Origin: JAGLYZ01 sp049642725
GTDB taxonomy: Bacteria; Patescibacteriota; Minisyncoccia; Minisyncoccales; JAGMDC01
Assembly (NCBI GenBank): GCA_049642725.1
Contig: JBARPC010000016.1
Location: 1-64,000, forward strand
Reading direction: 5' to 3'
Length of the DNA stretch: 64,000 nt
A model generated the notes under the pieces. It worked only from the letters and a program-made list of their open reading frames with translations, was not told the DNA's origin and made no database searches. Of the stretch, positions 50,640 to 59,143 are shown in pieces (within the stretch, counting starts at the first letter, position 1; every line of letters starts with the position of its first letter). The position numbers were made by a program, and so were the translations under genes.

Positions 50640-51647
50640 ATGAATTTGTCAACCCCTATACCCTCTAAAGAGGACGAAGTTTTAGATAACGCTTTACGGC
50701 CTAAAAACTGGAAAGAATATGTTGGTCAGGAAAAATTAAAGAAAAATCTAAGGATAATTATTGAAGCAGCTAAACAAAGAAATGAAGCGCCTGACCACTT
50801 GCTTTTCTACGGAAACCCTGGCTTAGGAAAAAGCACTATCTCACATCTTATTGCTAAAGAGATGAAAACTGATATTAAAACTACCTCTGGCCCGGCTATT
50901 GAAAAAGCTGGTGATTTAGTTTCTATTTTAACTAATCTTAGTGATGGTGATGTTCTTTTTATTGACGAAATTCATCGTTTAAACAAGGTTTGTGAAGAAA
51001 TATTTTATCCAGCAATGGAGGATTTTAAGTTAAATCTTATTTTAGGAAAAGGCCCAATGGCGCGAACAATGGAAATGAAACTGCCCAGATTTACTTTAAT
51101 AGGAGCGACAACCCGTTTAGCTCTTTTGTCGTCGCCTTTAAGAAACCGTTTTGGAGCTATTTTCCAAATTAATTTTTATAACTCCAAAGATATTGAAAAA
51201 ATTATTGAGTATTCCGGTAAGACTTTAAATATAGCAATAGAGCCAAAAGCGATAACAATAATTTCTAAACGCTCACGTTTTACTCCGCGAGTAGCTAACC
51301 GCTTATTGAAAAGAATTAGAGATTTCGCTCAAGTAGAAGGCGACGGAATTATTGATGAAAAAATCACCAAATCAGCTATGAAATTTTTAGAAATTGATGG
51401 GTTTGGATTAGAGCCAGGAGACAGAAAAATTATTAAAACAATTATTAAAAAATTTGAAGGAGGACCGGTTGGCTTAAAAACTCTGTCAGCCGCTACTTCT
51501 GAAGAAGAAGATACTATTTTAGATATCTATGAACCTTACTTAATGCAATTAGGATTTATAGAAAGAACTCCCAAAGGAAGAATGGCTACTTTGAATGCTT
51601 ATAAATATTTTGGAATAAAATATAAAAAGGAACAGAATCTGCTTTAG
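50640..51647 (+). CDS. ruvB: Holliday junction ATPase RuvB
   Basis: RuvB is the hexameric motor for branch migration with RuvA. The 335-residue protein starts MNLSTPIPSKEDEVL; the frame is open further upstream, but LRPKNWKEYVGQEKLKKNL and the -10 spacing support this start. Walker A FYGNPGLGKSTISHLIA, Walker B VLFIDEIHRL, sensor TLIGATTRLALLSSPLRNRF and arginine finger region follow, then the C-terminal winged helix (LGFIERTPKGRMAT). The Walker A has N-P in place of the usual P-P. Confidence 0.95.
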   Translation: MNLSTPIPSKEDEVLDNALRPKNWKEYVGQEKLKKNLRIIIEAAKQRNEAPDHLLFYGNPGLGKSTISHLIAKEMKTDIKTTSGPAIEKAGDLVSILTNLSDGDVLFIDEIHRLNKVCEEIFYPAMEDFKLNLILGKGPMARTMEMKLPRFTLIGATTRLALLSSPLRNRFGAIFQINFYNSKDIEKIIEYSGKTLNIAIEPKAITIISKRSRFTPRVANRLLKRIRDFAQVEGDGIIDEKITKSAMKFLEIDGFGLEPGDRKIIKTIIKKFEGGPVGLKTLSAATSEEEDTILDIYEPYLMQLGFIERTPKGRMATLNAYKYFGIKYKKEQNLL

Positions 51648-51702
51648 TTTTAAACAATTTCTAAACATTTTCTGGACAGTTTTTAAACAGTTTTTTTGAT
51701 AG

Positions 51703-52902
51703 TTGATAGATAAGATGAAAAAAACTTGGAAAATTTGTTTTTGTTCTTTATTATATGTTGTTTGTTCTTTGTTCTTTATGCTTGGCTTAGCTAAGCATAA
51801 TTTTGTCTCAGCCTATAAATCGCTTGATGTAGTAATCAATGAAGTTTGCTGGATGGGCACAAAGGCCTCACATAGTGACGAATGGATTGAGTTGTATAAT
51901 AATAGCGATGCTGATATAAATCTTGATGGCTGGGTATTAAAAGCTAATGACAAAAGCCCGGAAATTGAACTAATGGGTATTATTTTAGGTAAAAGTTTTT
52001 ATATTTTAGAAAGAACTGATGATGATAGTGCGGCTGAAATTTCTGCTGATATAATTTATAAAGGAGCTTTAAATAATAAAGGAGAAATTTTAGAACTTTT
52101 TGATGGCGATAAAAATCTGATAGATAAAGTGGATTGCGGCAAAGGATGGTTTGCCGGTGACAATAAAACAAAACAAACAATGGAAAAGCTTGTTGAAGTC
52201 GGACTTCAACAAGCTCATTGGCAGACAAGCCAAAAACCAGGCGGAACACCAAAAACTAAAAACAGTGATGGAAATGCTATGGAGGCCGAAACTCCTATGG
52301 AGGTTCGGCCTCAAAGCGAGCCGCCTCAAAACGAGCATTATCCTTCTGGAATAATTATCAATGAAATACTGGCCTCGCCAGAGGGCCCTGACGCGGAAAA
52401 TGAATGGATAGAAATTTTTAATGAAAATAATTTTGATACTGATATCTCTGGCTGGAAAATTTCTGACACTGTTGGTGGTATTAAGAGTTATACTTTTCCA
52501 ATAGGAACAAAAATCCCAGGAAAAGAATTTTTGGTTTTAGAGCGTCCGGAAACAAAAATTACTTTAAATAACAATGGTGATGGATTAAAAATCTTTAATC
52601 CTAATGGAAAAATCGTTGATGAAATAAACTTTGAAAAAGCGACCTTAGGACAATCATATAATAAATTTGAATCTGAATGGCAATGGTCAGAAAATTTAAC
52701 GCCTGGCGCTGTTAATAGTTCAGGAAAACATACGGAGAGCGAGTTTCTATTAGATGGTTCCAGCGAAGCAAGAATCAGCCAAGGATTTAAACAACTCTAC
52801 GAGAACAGTTCTCGTAGAATGGCTGTTGTAATTGCTCTAATAATTGCTTTTTGTTCAGCTATTATTATTTTAATTTTAAAAAAGAATTTGAAAAGTAATT
52901 AA
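51703..52902 (+). CDS. Exported lamin-tail-domain protein with C-terminal anchor
   Basis: A 399-residue protein; the ATG at 51715 (MKKTWKICFC) gives a normal signal peptide and is the likelier start. Two lamin-tail domains are visible (about residues 43-180: VINEVCWMG, DEWIELYNNSD; and about 215-330: IINEILASPEG, NEWIEIFNEN). C-terminal transmembrane helix at about 370-390. Three in-frame palindromes lie in the linker and tail: 52187-52215 (VEVGLQQ), 52282-52312 and 52796-52818. LTDs are extracellular domains often next to nucleases; no nuclease motif is seen here. Confidence 0.85.
   Translation: MIDKMKKTWKICFCSLLYVVCSLFFMLGLAKHNFVSAYKSLDVVINEVCWMGTKASHSDEWIELYNNSDADINLDGWVLKANDKSPEIELMGIILGKSFYILERTDDDSAAEISADIIYKGALNNKGEILELFDGDKNLIDKVDCGKGWFAGDNKTKQTMEKLVEVGLQQAHWQTSQKPGGTPKTKNSDGNAMEAETPMEVRPQSEPPQNEHYPSGIIINEILASPEGPDAENEWIEIFNENNFDTDISGWKISDTVGGIKSYTFPIGTKIPGKEFLVLERPETKITLNNNGDGLKIFNPNGKIVDEINFEKATLGQSYNKFESEWQWSENLTPGAVNSSGKHTESEFLLDGSSEARISQGFKQLYENSSRRMAVVIALIIAFCSAIIILILKKNLKSN
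52187..52215. repeat. In-frame perfect palindrome coding VEVGLQQ
   Basis: AGCTTGTTGAAGTC, one central G, then the exact reverse complement (14-bp arms). The core is the same as at 35024-35048 in another gene, in the same reading phase. Confidence 0.92.
52282..52312. repeat. In-frame palindrome in lamin-tail gene
   Basis: GAGGCCGAA and TTCGGCCTC outer arms, inner CTCC-TAT-GGAG, one mismatch. Codes EAETPMEVRPQ. Confidence 0.9.
52796..52818. repeat. In-frame perfect palindrome in lamin-tail gene
   Basis: TCTACGAGAAC, one central base, exact reverse complement; 11-bp arms. Same odd-length build as the VEVGLQQ palindromes. Confidence 0.9.
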
Positions 52903-52930
52903 AAATTTAGTAAGATAAAATTATAATAAC

Positions 52931-53653
52931 ATGAGCGGACATTCTCATTTTAGTTCAATAAAACATAAAAAAGCAATTACCGATGCCAAGCGCGGCAAAA
53001 TTTTCTCTAAAATAGCTCGGCAGATTTTGATTGCCGTAAAAGAAAAAGGAAACGACCCAGAAACCAACTCTAGTTTGCGTTTAGTTATTGAAAAAGCCAG
53101 GTCAGTAAATATGCCGAAAGATAATATAGAAAAAGCTATTAAAAGAGGAACTGGAAGCACAGAAGGAGAAAAACTAGAAGAAGTAATTTTTGAAGCATAT
53201 GGACCTGCTGGAACAGCTATCATTATTGAAGGAATTACTGACAATAAAAACAGAACCCTGGGAGAGATCAGGCAGGTTTTAAATCAGGCAGGCGGTAAAA
53301 TGGCTGGAGAAGGTTCGGTTAAGTGGATGTTTGAAAGAAAAGGAGCTATAACAGTCAACAATGAACAAAAAACAATAAACAAAGAAGATTTAGAGATGAA
53401 AGTGATTGAAGCGGGGGCAGATGATACTTATTGGCATAATGGCATATTAGATGTCTATACTAAGCCAGAGGGACTGGAAAAAGTTAAAAAAAATCTTGAA
53501 GCGCAAAATATTGAAATTGAATCTGCATCGTTGGATTGGGTCGCTAAAGATATGATTGAATTAGAAGAAAAAGACAAGCAAAAAATAGAAAAATTATTTG
53601 AATTATTAGATGAAAACGAAGCGGTACAGGAAATATACTCAAACATCTCGTAA
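52931..53653 (+). CDS. yebC: YebC/PmpR-family translation or transcription factor
   Basis: A 240-residue TACO1/YebC protein starting MSGHSHFSSIKHKKAITDAKRG, the family signature. Middle region KGTGSTEGEKLEEVIFEAYGP (shown as KRGTGSTEGEKLEEV in the protein) and C-terminal MIELEEKDKQKIEKLFELL are typical. Members were described as transcription regulators and, in recent work, as factors helping ribosomes at polyproline. The position before ruvC is conserved in many bacteria. Confidence 0.95.
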   Translation: MSGHSHFSSIKHKKAITDAKRGKIFSKIARQILIAVKEKGNDPETNSSLRLVIEKARSVNMPKDNIEKAIKRGTGSTEGEKLEEVIFEAYGPAGTAIIIEGITDNKNRTLGEIRQVLNQAGGKMAGEGSVKWMFERKGAITVNNEQKTINKEDLEMKVIEAGADDTYWHNGILDVYTKPEGLEKVKKNLEAQNIEIESASLDWVAKDMIELEEKDKQKIEKLFELLDENEAVQEIYSNIS

Positions 53654-53670
53654 TTTTAACATTTGTTAGT

Positions 53671-54180
53671 ATGATTATACTCGGCATTGACCCAGGAACA
53701 GCCAACACGGGGTTTGGCGTGGTTAGTAATATAAAATCTAAAAACCAAAATAGACTTAGGTGTTTGGATTACGGTTGCATTAAAACATCACCGAAATTGA
53801 CTGACGGGGCGCGGCTTGAAAAAATAAACACAGAACTTAAAAAAATAATTAAGAAATATCAACCAAAAGTGATGGCCGTAGAAAATGTGTATTTCTTTAA
53901 AAACTTAAAAACTGCTTTTCCAGTAAGCCAGGCAAAAGGAGTAATATTATTTACAGCTGCCAAGAAAAAAATTCCGGTTTATGAATTCACTCCTCTTCAA
54001 GTTAAAATGGCGATTACGGGTTATGGAAAAGCAGATAAAAAACAAATCCAAAAAATGATAAAGGTTATTCTTAATCTAAAAGAACCACCAAGACCAGATG
54101 ACGCTGCTGATGCTTTAGCAATAGCAGTTTGTTCTATTAATTTTATAAAAACCCTTAAAGGGGTTGACAAACTTGCTTAA
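53671..54180 (+). CDS. ruvC: Holliday junction resolvase RuvC
   Basis: RuvC cuts Holliday junctions. The 169-residue protein shows the catalytic acids: Asp in ILGIDPGTANTGFGVV, Glu in MAVENVYF and the Asp pair in PPRPDDAADALAIA. Further VKMAITGYGKADKKQIQKMI is the family's DNA-contact helix. It is 17 nt after yebC. The last 17 bases include the -35 box of a strong promoter for the next gene. Confidence 0.95.
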   Translation: MIILGIDPGTANTGFGVVSNIKSKNQNRLRCLDYGCIKTSPKLTDGARLEKINTELKKIIKKYQPKVMAVENVYFFKNLKTAFPVSQAKGVILFTAAKKKIPVYEFTPLQVKMAITGYGKADKKQIQKMIKVILNLKEPPRPDDAADALAIAVCSINFIKTLKGVDKLA

Positions 54181-54191
54181 AAAAATATAAT
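54164..54191 (+). promoter_or_regulatory. Perfect-consensus promoter
   Basis: TTGACA (54164-54169), 16-nt spacer, TATAAT (54186-54191). Start predicted near 54198, giving a leader of about 90 nt with an ATCACTCT/AGAGTGAT hairpin (54239-54273) before the acidic ORF. Confidence 0.75.
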
Positions 54192-54288
54192 AGAAACTGT
54201 AGATGGAAAGGTCGATGATAATAGAGTAGAAATTAAAAATCACTCTTTTTTTATTTAATATAAAGAGAGTGATATTCTTTAAAAAATT

Positions 54289-54540
54289 ATGATTTACGAA
54301 TTTATTAATCAAGATACAGAAGAAGGAGGAGAAAAAACCACTGAAGAGGAAACTCCTGCTTCTACTGAAAAAGAAACTGGTTCTGAAGAAGTAACTAGCC
54401 AGGATACAGGAGAAGGAACTCCTGAAGAAGGAGCCACTGAAGCTCCTGCTGAGGGAGAAAAAACTCCTGAAGCTCCTGCTGAAGGAGAAGAAAAAGAAGG
54501 TGAAGAACAGAAAAGCGAAGAAGAAACTCCGGTTGTATAG
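54289..54540 (+). CDS. Small Glu-rich low-complexity protein
   Basis: An 83-residue protein, MIYEFINQDTEEGG followed by Glu, Thr, Pro, Ala and Gly only, in repeats such as EAPAEGE. It has no folded domain, signal peptide or Cys. Its unit has a perfect-consensus promoter, a structured leader and a strong terminator, which suggests high expression; it may be a disordered protein or the transcript may act as RNA. Function unknown. Confidence 0.65.
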   Translation: MIYEFINQDTEEGGEKTTEEETPASTEKETGSEEVTSQDTGEGTPEEGATEAPAEGEKTPEAPAEGEEKEGEEQKSEEETPVV

Positions 54541-54543
54541 TTT

Positions 54544-54570
54544 AAAAATCCCGCCTCTGCGGGATTTTTA
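54544..54570. terminator. Bidirectional terminator
   Basis: AAAAATCCCGC-CTCT-GCGGGATTTTT, perfect 11-bp stem with T runs on both strands, between the acidic ORF and the convergent tyrS. Confidence 0.92.
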
Positions 54571-54575
54571 AATAT

Positions 54576-55760
54576 TTAAGTATAACTAATAATTTTAACA
54601 AATTTTCTTTTCCCTACTTGAATTATCATATCTTTCTTTGTTTTAATTTTTGCCTGCCAGTCATTTTGAATTTTATTATCTATTCTAACTCCTTTTTGCA
54701 AAACCAATCTCTTGGCTTCTGATTTTGAGGAAGTTAGTTTTATTTTCACCAACAAGTCCAAAATATTCCAATTGCCAAGCTTTAATTTTATCACAGGAAT
54801 TTTTAAAGGTATTTTTTTTTCTTTAAAAATTCTATTAAATTCTTTTTCTGCCTTTTCTGCTATTTTTTTACTATAAAGAAGCAAGATAATTTCTTTAGCC
54901 AATTTTGCCTTTGCATCTCTTGGATTTATTATTTTTTTAAGTTCGGACATCGGAACATTTGTACAAAGTTCAAAGGCAGTATTTATTAATTCATCCGGCC
55001 AGTTCATTATCCTCCCATATATTTCCTTCGGTTTTTCGTTTAAGTTAATTATATTTCCCTCGGTTTTTCCCATTTTCTCCCCTTTAAAACTAACTAAAAG
55101 TTTTGTCGCCAAAACAAATTTTTCCTTATTCTTTAGTTTCTTAGCTAATGTCCTTCCGGCCAGCATATTAAAGGTTTGGTCGTTCCCCCCAATTTCTAAA
55201 TCAACATCCATTGAAACGCTATCGTAGGCCTGAAATATTGGATACAAAAACTCATGTACGCGAATATCTCTACCTGCTTTGATTCGTCTCTGAAACATAT
55301 CTCTCTCCAATAATCTGGCAACTGTAAAATTGGAGGACAGTTCAAGCATGTCTTTAGGTTTTAATTTGTTAGTCCATTCTTCATTGTGTAAAAATCTAAC
55401 ATTTGCCTTCTTAAGGTCTAAAATTTTGCCAATCTGTTTTTTATAATCTTTAGCATTTACTAAAACCTGTTCTCGAGTTAATATTTTTCTTGTCGCATTC
55501 TTATCAGTCGGATCACCAATAGTGGCTGTGAAGTCCCCTATTAAAACAATCGTTTCATGCCCCAAATCCTGAAATTGACGTAGCTTTCTTAAAACCGCCA
55601 AATGGCCTATATGAAGCCTACCTGTTGGGTCTATACCATTATAAACCCTGAGTTTTTTACCGGATTTTAAAACTTTTTCTAACGCCTTGCGGTTAGGATA
55701 AATTGTTTCCACACCACGCACTAAAATCTCTTCAATTTTTTTAGAGTTAGTGTTTATCAT
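54576..55760 (-). CDS. tyrS: Tyrosyl-tRNA synthetase
   Basis: A 394-residue class I synthetase. Tyr-site motif YNGIDPTGRLHIGHLA includes the HIGH box; IGDFTATIGDPT, DVDLEIGGNDQTFN (tRNA/Tyr site) and a KMSKS-type loop written KMGKT follow. The C-terminal S4 RNA-binding domain has SKSEAKRLVLQKGVRI. I chose the ATG at 55760 (MINTNSKKIEEIL), since the upstream frame adds a hydrophobic stretch unlike the family and a -10 box lies 6 nt before it. It ends at the shared terminator. Confidence 0.95.
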   Translation of the reverse strand: MINTNSKKIEEILVRGVETIYPNRKALEKVLKSGKKLRVYNGIDPTGRLHIGHLAVLRKLRQFQDLGHETIVLIGDFTATIGDPTDKNATRKILTREQVLVNAKDYKKQIGKILDLKKANVRFLHNEEWTNKLKPKDMLELSSNFTVARLLERDMFQRRIKAGRDIRVHEFLYPIFQAYDSVSMDVDLEIGGNDQTFNMLAGRTLAKKLKNKEKFVLATKLLVSFKGEKMGKTEGNIINLNEKPKEIYGRIMNWPDELINTAFELCTNVPMSELKKIINPRDAKAKLAKEIILLLYSKKIAEKAEKEFNRIFKEKKIPLKIPVIKLKLGNWNILDLLVKIKLTSSKSEAKRLVLQKGVRIDNKIQNDWQAKIKTKKDMIIQVGKRKFVKIISYT

Positions 55761-55766
55761 TTTCTT

Positions 55767-55775
55767 ATCATAGCA
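55767..55775 (-). promoter_or_regulatory. Extended -10 box of tyrS, leaderless layout
   Basis: Minus strand TGC-TATGAT, 6 nt before the ATG at 55760. Confidence 0.55.
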
Positions 55776-55826
55776 AAAGTATTTTAATTTGCCAAATAGA
55801 ACATAATCTATTAAAGTTAAAAGTAT

Positions 55827-57809
55827 ATGGCTAAAAGAGTATATCATCGGAGAATATTTGGAGAAAATAAAAAAATAAGGCGAATTAAAAAATTGGCAAA
55901 ATTTTTAGTTTTTTGTTTTAGTTTTTTGTTTTTTGTTTTTTGTTTTTTGTTTTTTTATTATGCCAAAGACCTGCCCAGGCCGGAAAACTTTATGGAAAAG
56001 CAATTTATTGAATCAACGAAAATATATGACCGGACTGGCGAAGTTCTTTTATATAATATCTATGGAGAAGAAAAAAGAACCATTATAGCTTTGGACGCAG
56101 TGCCAGAACAATTAATCCAAGCTATCATCACAGCTGAAGACAGAAATTTTTACAAACATCATGGCATTGATTACAGAGGCGTTATGCGGGCGATATTAGT
56201 AAATCTTAAATTAAAAAAACCGGCTCAGGGCGGCTCTACTATTACACAGCAATTAATCAGGTCCAGTTTTTTAACTCTCAGTAAAACAGCTGAAAGAAAA
56301 ATAAGGGAAATTATTTTAACCATAGAATTAGAAAGAAAATATACTAAGGACCAAATAATGGAATGGTATTTAAATCAGGTTCCTTTTGGCTCTAATGCTT
56401 ACGGCGTAGAAGCGGCCAGCCAGACCTATTTTAAAAAATCGGTTCAGGACTTATCTTTGGAAGAATCAGCTATTCTTGCCTCGCTCGTCTGCGGGCCGAG
56501 CCGTCTCTCTCCTTATGGTCAAAATGAAGACAGGTTATTAGGGAGAAAAGATTATGTTTTAAAAGGAATGGCAGAGGAGGGATATATATCAAAAGAAGAA
56601 GCAGAAGAGGCAAAGAAAAGAGAAATATCCTTTGCTCCTAAACTTGTGGAAATCAAAGCTCCTCATTTTACCCTTTATGTTAAAAGCCAATTAGAAAGAG
56701 AATACGAAAGAGAAGATGATAGTAATTTTTTAAAAGAAAACGGATTAAAGGTTTATACTTCTTTGGATTGGGAGCTTCAGCATTTAGCAGAAACAGCAGT
56801 AGAAGATAGAGCAAAAATTAATGAAGGCTATCAGGCCCATAATGCTTCCTTGGTTGCCTTAAATCCGAAAAACGGCGAGGTTTTAGCAATGGTTGGCTCA
56901 AAAAATTATTTTGGCGAATCTTTTCCTGAAGGATGTAATCCGGAAAAGGACTGTCTGTTTACACCCAAAGTGAATATTGCTATTTACGGCATTGGCAGAC
57001 AACCCGGTTCTGCTTTTAAACCATTTGTTTATGTTACTGCTTTTCAAAACGGCTATGACGGTGAAACCACAGTAATAGATGAAGAAACAAACTTTGGTCT
57101 TTGGGGAGATAAAGAATATATTCCCCAAAACTATGATAATAAATTTAGAGGAGAAGTAACCTTAAGAGAGGCATTGGCGCAATCAATTAATGTGCCATCA
57201 GTAAAAGTTTTAGTTAATTTTTGCGGCTCTACGGTGCAGGAAAGTATTGAAAATAGCGTTAAAACCGCTCAAAAGCTGGGGATTACTACTTTAAGACCTT
57301 CTTACGGACCAGCCATTGTTTTGGGCGGCTGGGAGGTAAGATTGTTAGAAATGACTTCTGCTTATGGCGTTTTTGCTACCGAAGGATTAAAGGTACCGCC
57401 AGTAACTATTTTAAGAATTGAAGACGCGCAGGGTAATATAATAAAAGAAAATAAAAAAACTCCTCAAAGAGTTTTAGGTATTCAAGAGACACGACTCCTC
57501 AATAATATTCTTTCAGACAATGAAGCCAGGGCCCCTCTTTTTGGATATAATTCGTCTCTATATATTAAAGATTTTAATACAGCTGCTAAAACAGGAACAA
57601 CCGAGGAGTATAAAGACGCCTGGACTATCGGCTACAGCCCTTCCATTGTATGCGGCGTTTGGGCCGGAAACAATGATAATTCTCCAACAAATAAAAAACC
57701 AGGTGTTACCCTGTCTGCGCCTATTTGGAAGGCATTTATGTCAGAAGCTCTTAAAAAATTCCCTAAAGAAAATTTTACTCCTCCGGAATTTTTAGAAAAA
57801 CAATTTTAA
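55827..57809 (+). CDS. Class A penicillin-binding protein (PBP1A type)
   Basis: A 660-residue bifunctional peptidoglycan synthase. N-terminal cytoplasmic basic tail and one transmembrane helix (about residues 28-48), then a GT51 glycosyltransferase domain with catalytic Glu in AEDRNFYKHHG, GGSTITQQLIRSSF and KIREIILTIELERKYTKDQI. The transpeptidase domain has SAFK (SxxK) near residue 393, SINVPS (SxN) and KTGTTEEYKDAW (KTG). The TM helix is encoded by a heptamer GTTTTTT repeat. It overlaps dnaN tail to tail by 4 nt. Confidence 0.94.
   Translation: MAKRVYHRRIFGENKKIRRIKKLAKFLVFCFSFLFFVFCFLFFYYAKDLPRPENFMEKQFIESTKIYDRTGEVLLYNIYGEEKRTIIALDAVPEQLIQAIITAEDRNFYKHHGIDYRGVMRAILVNLKLKKPAQGGSTITQQLIRSSFLTLSKTAERKIREIILTIELERKYTKDQIMEWYLNQVPFGSNAYGVEAASQTYFKKSVQDLSLEESAILASLVCGPSRLSPYGQNEDRLLGRKDYVLKGMAEEGYISKEEAEEAKKREISFAPKLVEIKAPHFTLYVKSQLEREYEREDDSNFLKENGLKVYTSLDWELQHLAETAVEDRAKINEGYQAHNASLVALNPKNGEVLAMVGSKNYFGESFPEGCNPEKDCLFTPKVNIAIYGIGRQPGSAFKPFVYVTAFQNGYDGETTVIDEETNFGLWGDKEYIPQNYDNKFRGEVTLREALAQSINVPSVKVLVNFCGSTVQESIENSVKTAQKLGITTLRPSYGPAIVLGGWEVRLLEMTSAYGVFATEGLKVPPVTILRIEDAQGNIIKENKKTPQRVLGIQETRLLNNILSDNEARAPLFGYNSSLYIKDFNTAAKTGTTEEYKDAWTIGYSPSIVCGVWAGNNDNSPTNKKPGVTLSAPIWKAFMSEALKKFPKENFTPPEFLEKQF
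55921..55956. repeat. Heptamer tandem repeat inside the PBP gene
   Basis: GTTTTTT repeated at least four times without error, with related units before it from 55908. Seven is not a multiple of three, so slippage by one unit shifts the frame. Confidence 0.85.
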
Positions 57810-58975
57810 GTGGATTTGATTGGCATTACAACATAAAGGTAACTTTCATCACCTACTGGTTTTAAAACAGAAGGACCATCTTCTTTATTTATTTCAAAAA
57901 TTACTTCTGAACTTTTTATATTAACTAATCCTTCAATTAAGAATTTCCAATTAAAAGAAACTTTTATTTCATTACCTGTGATTTTACATGGAATAACTGA
58001 TTTATTTTCACCAAGATCTGCGCTTTGAGAAGAAATTTCTAATTGTTTCTTTTCTGGTACTGTTTTTAATTTAACCTCATTAACTTTACCGCTAAACAGA
58101 GAAGCGGTTTTTATTTTATTTAAAAATTCATTTTTATCTAAAATAGCCCGTGTCTCATATTTTTTAGGGATAATCTCCTGATAATTAGGGTAGTCGCCTT
58201 CAATTAAGCGAGAAATAAGTTGAATTTGTGGTTTAGTAATTTCTGGAAATAATATCTCAAATAACACCTGATTGGAAGAAAAATAAATCCTGATTTTTTT
58301 AGAATCCATTTTTCTAACAACATCACTATCTTTTTCAGAAAAAATATTAAGGAGTTCCCTGCTTGTTTTTAATGGAAGTATAAAAGAATATCCTTGTTCT
58401 GGAATTAAATCGCTGTCTAATTTATTTTTAAAATAAAGCGTTTTTTCAGCTAATCTAAAACTATCAGTACTTGTTATTTTTAGTTGGTTTTTTTGAAAAT
58501 TAAAATATATCCCAGATAATTCTACTCTTGTTTGACTAGGGCTGGTAAAGTTAATTACTTGAGAAATTCCTTCATAAAAAGGAGTGATATTAATTTCTAA
58601 AAATTTTTTATTCTCAATTTTTGGGATAATTGGAAATTCTTCTATATCCTGACCTTTAATCTGCGCTTTTTGATTTTTACATTCAATATGTAAAACATTA
58701 TTTTTTACATCTAATATTATTTTTTCATTTGGAAGAAAATTAACAAAGATAGATAAAAATTTAGCTGGAATAGTTATTTTTCCTTGTTTTTCTATTTTAG
58801 CTAAAACCCAGTATTTTATACCCATTTCAAGATCAGTTGTGGCAAGATTTAAAAGATTAGCTTCAGTAGAAATTAAAACATTATTTAAAATTGGAAGAGT
58901 GAAATTTTTACCAGTTATTTTTTCTACAATATCTAATCCCTTTTTTAAATTTTCTTTTAAAGTTATTATTTTCAT
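57806..58975 (-). CDS. dnaN: DNA polymerase III sliding clamp (beta subunit)
   Basis: A 389-residue beta clamp of three repeated domains. It starts MKIITLKENLKKGLDIVEKI; NVLISTEANLLNLATTDLEMGI, TSPSQTRVELSGIYFNF and the end VMPIKS follow the family pattern, in which the C-terminal MPI is part of the peptide-binding pocket. Length is normal (about 366-400). It follows dnaA by 168 nt, the standard bacterial order. Confidence 0.96.
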   Translation of the reverse strand: MKIITLKENLKKGLDIVEKITGKNFTLPILNNVLISTEANLLNLATTDLEMGIKYWVLAKIEKQGKITIPAKFLSIFVNFLPNEKIILDVKNNVLHIECKNQKAQIKGQDIEEFPIIPKIENKKFLEINITPFYEGISQVINFTSPSQTRVELSGIYFNFQKNQLKITSTDSFRLAEKTLYFKNKLDSDLIPEQGYSFILPLKTSRELLNIFSEKDSDVVRKMDSKKIRIYFSSNQVLFEILFPEITKPQIQLISRLIEGDYPNYQEIIPKKYETRAILDKNEFLNKIKTASLFSGKVNEVKLKTVPEKKQLEISSQSADLGENKSVIPCKITGNEIKVSFNWKFLIEGLVNIKSSEVIFEINKEDGPSVLKPVGDESYLYVVMPIKST

Positions 58976-59143
58976 ATTATTAATATTAATTAAATAAATT
59001 TTATTATTGTTATTATATATGTGTATATCTTTATTTTTAATTTAATTCTTCTATAAATAACTTGTGTAAAATTTGTTTATTAAAAATGGTTTAAAATTTC
59101 TTTTTTTATAATTCAGATTTTCTTCACTTTTTCTTCACTTTTT
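58976..59143. other. AT-rich dnaA-dnaN intergenic region
   Basis: 168 nt, nearly all A/T, no ORF and no clear DnaA box. It could be the unwinding element if the origin is on this side; the other side of dnaA has better DnaA-box candidates. Confidence 0.35.
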
